From NCBI RefSeq assembly GCF_001078055.1, contig NZ_CP010777.1, positions 3,377,001 to 3,441,000 on the forward strand: DNA of 64,000 bases. Direction: 5' to 3'. The notes under the pieces were generated by a model. That model had not been told where the DNA came from and searched no databases. It worked only from the letters and a program-made list of their open reading frames with translations. The position numbers were made by a program, and so were the translations under genes. Positions 61,213 to 64,000 of this stretch are shown in pieces. Each line of letters starts with the position of its first letter. Positions within the stretch are counted from its first letter, which is position 1. The stretch comes from Rufibacter radiotolerans (GTDB lineage: Bacteria; Bacteroidota; Bacteroidia; Cytophagales; Hymenobacteraceae).

Positions 61213-62121
61213 TTAAAAGTACCCGTTCTTCTTCCGGTCTTCCATGGCGGCTTCTGAGACGCGGTCGTCTATGCGGGTCTGGCCTCGTTCGCTGGTGTTG
61301 GTGGCGATGATCTCCTTAATGATGTCATCCAGGGTGGAGGCGTTGGACTCAACGGCGGCGGTACAGGTCATGTCGCCCACGGTGCGGTAACGGACTACTT
61401 TGCGGGTGACCACGTCTGTGTGGTGCAGCTGCACAAACTCGTTGGTGGCTACCAGGCGGCCTTCAAACTCCAGGACCTCGCGCTCGTGCGCAAAATAGAT
61501 GGAAGGCAACTCGATATTCTCCCGCTTGATGTAGTTCCAGATGTCCAGCTCGGTCCAGTTACTGATGGGGAACACGCGCACGTTTTCGCCTTTCTGGATC
61601 TTGCCGTTATAGGTGTTCCAGAGCTCGGGGCGCTGCAGCTTGGGGTCCCAGGAGCCGAACTCGTCACGCACGGAGAAGATGCGTTCTTTGGCGCGGGCTT
61701 TCTCCTCATCGCGGCGGGCCCCGCCAATGCAGGCGTCAAATTCAAACTCCTCAATAGTGTCTAGCAAGGTGTAGGTCTGCAGGCCGTTGCGGCTGGGCAG
61801 CTTGCCTTTCTGCTCGGTGAGGCCCTTGGCTTTGATGGTGTCCTCCACGTTGCGCACAATCAGCTTTTCGCCCAGGTGGGCGGCCAGATAGTCTCTGAAA
61901 TCAAGGGCCTCCTGAAAATTGTGGCCGGTGTCAATGTGTACCAGTGGGAAAGGCAGCTTGCCGGGCCTGAACGCTTTAAGCGCCAGGTGCACCAACACAA
62001 TGGAATCTTTTCCGCCGGAAAACAAAAGTGCCGGACGCTCAAACTGCCCCGCTACTTCTCTGAAAATATGAATCGCCTCTGATTCTAACTGGTCCAGGTA
62101 ATCTAATTTATAGGAACGCAT
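61213..62121 (-). CDS. cysD: Sulfate adenylyltransferase subunit 2
   Basis: A 302-residue PP-loop ATP pyrophosphatase that forms APS together with CysN. The PP-loop is ALLFSGGKDSIVLVHLALKA; other conserved parts are PLVHIDTGHNFQEALDFRD, DACIGGARRDEEKARAKERI and RPELWNTYNGKIQKGENVRV. The end AAMEDRKKNGYF is the canonical CysD C-terminus. It lies 15 bp after cysH, so it is co-transcribed with it and should share the leader-peptide control upstream of cysH. Confidence 0.96.
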   Translation of the reverse strand: MRSYKLDYLDQLESEAIHIFREVAGQFERPALLFSGGKDSIVLVHLALKAFRPGKLPFPLVHIDTGHNFQEALDFRDYLAAHLGEKLIVRNVEDTIKAKGLTEQKGKLPSRNGLQTYTLLDTIEEFEFDACIGGARRDEEKARAKERIFSVRDEFGSWDPKLQRPELWNTYNGKIQKGENVRVFPISNWTELDIWNYIKRENIELPSIYFAHEREVLEFEGRLVATNEFVQLHHTDVVTRKVVRYRTVGDMTCTAAVESNASTLDDIIKEIIATNTSERGQTRIDDRVSEAAMEDRKKNGYF

Positions 62122-62136
62122 ACGCTAAGTATCTAT

Positions 62137-62892
62137 CTAAACAATTTTGGCTAATGAGTTGGCTACCCCGGGCTCCTGCTCGGTCACGTGCAAGCCGCAC
62201 TCTTTTTTACTGCTGTCTTCCCACCACCACCGGCCGGCCCTGAAATCTTCGCCGGGCTGGATGGCCCGGGTGCAGGGCGCGCACCCAATAGAGATGAAGC
62301 CTTTGTCATGCAGGTGGTTGTAGGGGATGTTGTGCTGTTTGATGAAAGCCATCACCTCCTCAGTAGTCCAGTGCAACAACGGGTGGAACTTGATGAGCTG
62401 GTTGCCCTCGTCCCACTCAAAGGCGGGTAGGTCGCCTCGGCCCGGGGAGTGCTCGGCCCGGAGGCCAGTCACCCAGACGGCATTGCCGGCCAAAGCCCTT
62501 TTAAGCGGCTCCACCTTTCTGATGAAACAGCAGTCTTTGCGGTTCTGGGTAGACTCATAGAAGGAGTTGGGCCCTTTGGCGTGCACAAACTCCTCCAGCA
62601 AGGCATTGTTGGGGTAGTAGGCCTTGATGCGGGTTTGGTAGGCATCATTGGTTTTGTTCCACACCGAATAGGTTTCTGGGAAAAGGCGGCCGGTGTCCAG
62701 CGTGAAAATGCTGATGGGCAGCGCGGTTTCCAGAATCTGGTGGGAGATCACCTGGTCTTCAAAGCTGAAGCTGGAGGAAAAGGTCACTTGGCCCGGGTAG
62801 CGGTCGGCCAAAAAAGCCAGCACCTGGTCTAGGGTGAATCCTTCGGTCTCCTGGATAAGTTGAGACACATGCTCTTGTTGCGAAGAGGCCAT
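62137..62892 (-). CDS. cysH: Assimilatory adenylyl-sulfate (APS) reductase, [4Fe-4S] type
   Basis: A 251-residue CysH of the PP-loop reductase family, which reduces APS to sulfite using thioredoxin. Evidence is TFSSSFSFEDQVISHQIL, IFTLDTGRLFPETYSVW, a DCCFIRKVEPLKRAL pair and IGCAPCTRAIQPGEDFRAGR; this CC plus CxxC set binds a [4Fe-4S] cluster and marks APS rather than PAPS reductases. The catalytic Cys is in SSKKECGLH. ATG 62892 begins the family region; nineteen residues upstream in the frame overlap the T-rich attenuator tract. It is the first gene of the sulfate operon and sits 81 bp after a poly-Cys leader ORF. Confidence 0.95.
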   Translation of the reverse strand: MASSQQEHVSQLIQETEGFTLDQVLAFLADRYPGQVTFSSSFSFEDQVISHQILETALPISIFTLDTGRLFPETYSVWNKTNDAYQTRIKAYYPNNALLEEFVHAKGPNSFYESTQNRKDCCFIRKVEPLKRALAGNAVWVTGLRAEHSPGRGDLPAFEWDEGNQLIKFHPLLHWTTEEVMAFIKQHNIPYNHLHDKGFISIGCAPCTRAIQPGEDFRAGRWWWEDSSKKECGLHVTEQEPGVANSLAKIV

Positions 62893-62904
62893 GACAAGAA
62901 AATA

Positions 62905-62949
62905 GGTAATAAGAAAAAAGAATATAGTAAAGGGGTACCCAATGGGCAC
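62905..62949 (-). promoter_or_regulatory. Candidate attenuator hairpin with T-rich tract
   Basis: On the minus strand GTGCCC (62949-62944) pairs with GGGTAC (62940-62935) around a 3-nt loop, with one G-U pair. After CCC comes the T-rich tract TTTACTATATTCTTTTTTC. It lies between the stop of the poly-Cys leader and the cysH start. A competing pairing is possible: GCCCA (62963-62959) with TGGGT (62941-62937). The Cys-codon word GCTGC (62990-62986) can pair with GCAGC (62966-62962). This gives the mutually exclusive folds expected of an attenuator. Inferred by eye, without energy calculation. Confidence 0.5.
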
Positions 62950-62973
62950 AAGAAGAAATGGGCTGCCAGTTTC

Positions 62974-63015
62974 TTAGCAACAACAGCAGCAGGAGCTGCA
63001 ACAGCAGAAGCGCAT
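62974..63015 (-). CDS. Poly-cysteine leader peptide of the cysH operon
   Basis: A 13-codon frame, ATG to TAA, encoding MRFCCCSSCCCCC. Eight of thirteen residues are Cys, in runs of three and five, with both TGC and TGT used. It begins about 52 nt after the expected transcription start of a perfect consensus promoter and ends 81 nt before the cysH ATG, followed by a terminator-like hairpin. It is too short for any enzyme. By analogy with amino-acid biosynthetic leaders, and with the poly-Cys leader peptides described in mycobacteria and relatives, ribosome stalling at Cys codons when Cys-tRNA is scarce should raise expression of the sulfate-assimilation genes. Function is inferred; the frame and context are seen directly. 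Confidence 0.75.
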   Translation of the reverse strand: MRFCCCSSCCCCC

Positions 63016-63073
63016 TCGCTCTATGTGGGATGAGTAGACCATGTAGTCTTTTATCTAGCTGTTAAGATGATCG

Positions 63074-63104
63074 CAAAGATAGGAACCGATTTTTCTAAAC
63101 CAAA
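63074..63104 (-). promoter_or_regulatory. Consensus promoter of the cysH operon
   Basis: On the minus strand TTTG (63104-63101), exactly 19 bp, then TATCTTTG (63081-63074): a perfect match to the Bacteroidota primary sigma consensus TTTG-N19-TAnnTTTG. Transcription should start near 63067, giving a leader of about 175 nt before cysH that contains the poly-Cys ORF. Confidence 0.8.
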
Positions 63105-63224
63105 TTTTCCCTATCAATTTAGTAGAGATTTAAAATAAAAATTTAGCAGCCAAAGAAGCTACTGCTTTCATATCTCATACCCAATCATGAGTTGTGTTAA
63201 CGGATTCACAAGCAACACTGTTCC

Positions 63225-63260
63225 GTTTTAAAGGTATTTTTCAGAAAACAGGCAAAAACC
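63225..63260. repeat. 36-nt dispersed palindrome, copy 23
   Basis: From GTTTTAAAGGTATTTT to AAAACAGGCAAAAACC, diverged. Confidence 0.6.
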
Positions 63261-63465
63261 AGGATCGTGGCCTAGAATTAAGGGGCTTGTTGCCAGACTT
63301 GTGCCTAAAGATGAATGCTATATTTCTTGTTAAAAAACTCTTAAAATTACCTAACCTCTAGTTTCAATCCTGCTATTTCCCATACTCTAAAAAACTGCCC
63401 CATAAACAACCAGAGTTACCTAAGAGCCTGCCTTTACCATCACACATGAAGGCACAATTCCATTG

Positions 63466-63511
63466 AATCCGTTTCAGGCCCGTTTTCCGGAAAACGGGCC
63501 TGAAACGGATT
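63466..63511. repeat. 36-nt dispersed palindrome, copy 24, perfect 46-nt palindrome
   Basis: The core 63471-63506 has perfect arms GTTTCAGGCCCGTTTT and AAAACGGGCCTGAAAC. With the outer AATCC/GGATT and the central CCGG the whole 46 nt is a perfect palindrome. Confidence 0.9.
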
Positions 63512-63615
63512 TGCTTTCTCAGCCTTTTAAAAAAATCAGGTAACCTCAATACCTACAATACGGTACATGGTAAATCTGGCAGCGGCTGGCAACCCCGGTG
63601 CCCGGAAAAACCTGA

Positions 63616-64000
63616 ATGGCAAAACATACCTATGACATGGGTCTTATTGGCAACTGTGCTTATTTGGCACTCATCCACAAAGACACCAATATTGAATGGC
63701 TCTGCTGGCCGCGCTTTGACAGCAGCTTTATCTTCGGGCCGCTTATTGACCGGCAGAAGGGCGGCGAGTTCTCTGTGAAACCAGACGCCGACCACTTCAC
63801 CTCTCACCAATACTACAAGGAGAACACCAACATCCTGTGCACCGAGATCACCTGTGAGCAGGGCTCTTACCGGGTAACCGATGTGGCGCCCCGTTTCCGG
63901 CAGCACCAGCGGTACTACAAACCCCTCATGATCATCAGGAAGGTGGAACCTTTGTCCGGTACGCCGCGCATAAAAGCCACTTGCCGGCCTATGGGCAATT
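63616..64000 (+). CDS. Glycoside hydrolase family 15 protein, N-terminal part
   Basis: The first 128 codons of a gene running off the right edge. It starts MAKHTYDMGLIGNCAYLALI and continues IEWLCWPRFDSSFIFGPLID, then VTDVAPRF, the typical N-terminal super-beta-sandwich domain of bacterial GH15 proteins (glucoamylase or trehalase-like). The catalytic (alpha/alpha)6 barrel lies outside the window. There is no signal peptide, so a cytoplasmic role such as trehalose or maltooligosaccharide breakdown is likely, but the substrate cannot be told. It has no link with the divergent sulfate operon. Confidence 0.85.
   Translation, partial: MAKHTYDMGLIGNCAYLALIHKDTNIEWLCWPRFDSSFIFGPLIDRQKGGEFSVKPDADHFTSHQYYKENTNILCTEITCEQGSYRVTDVAPRFRQHQRYYKPLMIIRKVEPLSGTPRIKATCRPMGN

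Larger units (their letters stand above)
63016..63615. other. Divergent spacer between the cysH leader and the GH15 gene
   Basis: Besides the cysH promoter it holds palindrome copies 23 and 24. No further gene is supported; 63100-63200 and 63300-63420 are AT-rich. Confidence 0.6.

Overview
The window looks like a chromosomal segment of a Bacteroidota bacterium, most likely order Cytophagales, family Hymenobacteraceae (a Rufibacter/Pontibacter-like organism). The genus is a guess from gene content and cannot be proved here. Supporting signs are the Bacteroidota promoter form (TTTG, 19 bp, TAnnTTTG), the absence of clear Shine-Dalgarno sites, a type IX secretion (T9SS) cargo/PorP pair, a short AtpC beside AtpD, and a [4Fe-4S] CysH beside CysD/CysN. 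No transposase, phage gene or CRISPR array is visible.

Layout. 1-12.1 kb holds housekeeping and envelope genes: partial rsmG, an ECF-like sigma factor overlapping a membrane glycosyltransferase, tgt, an LptF/LptG-type permease, an EamA transporter, ispE, a three-gene overlapping cassette resembling bacillosamine-type sugar synthesis (phosphosugar transferase, acetyltransferase, aminotransferase), rplY-prs and two small genes. 12.3-12.9 kb has tRNA-Gln and a decayed gene. 13.2-26.8 kb holds atpD-atpC, a Cys/Met PLP enzyme, pth, two tandem paralogous MFS transporters, a lactonase lipoprotein, a quinone oxidoreductase, metG and a small operon with a DUF3050 protein. After about 1.3 kb of AT-rich non-coding DNA, 28.1-42.4 kb is one open reading frame of 4764 codons: a secreted adhesin-like protein with about 55 SprB-type repeats and a T9SS type-B C-terminal domain, followed by a PorP/SprF-like gene. 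43.9-49.5 kb holds msrB, typA, an oxidoreductase, a cold-shock gene and a polysaccharide deacetylase.

49.8-63.1 kb is a sulfur region. metZ, osmC and metX make methionine precursors. On the minus strand, cysH-cysD-cysN-cobA-cysJ-cysI and a fused precorrin-2 dehydrogenase/TauE-SafE protein together give sulfate activation, APS reduction, siroheme synthesis, sulfite reduction and sulfur-anion transport. In front of cysH, under a perfect consensus promoter, lies a 13-codon open frame encoding MRFCCCSSCCCCC, followed by a terminator-like hairpin and a T-rich tract. This looks like a cysteine-sensing attenuator and is the most striking feature of the window. The right edge carries the start of a GH15 glycosidase gene.

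Spacers are rich in dispersed palindromes. A 36-nt element (16-nt arm, 4-nt loop, 16-nt arm) occurs about 25 times, mostly at gene 3' ends. A roughly 90-bp inverted repeat occurs five times, a roughly 175-bp one twice and a 26-mer three times. The giant adhesin gene has a strict higher-order repeat: every sixth unit is of the same type, with a period of 1395-1401 bp.
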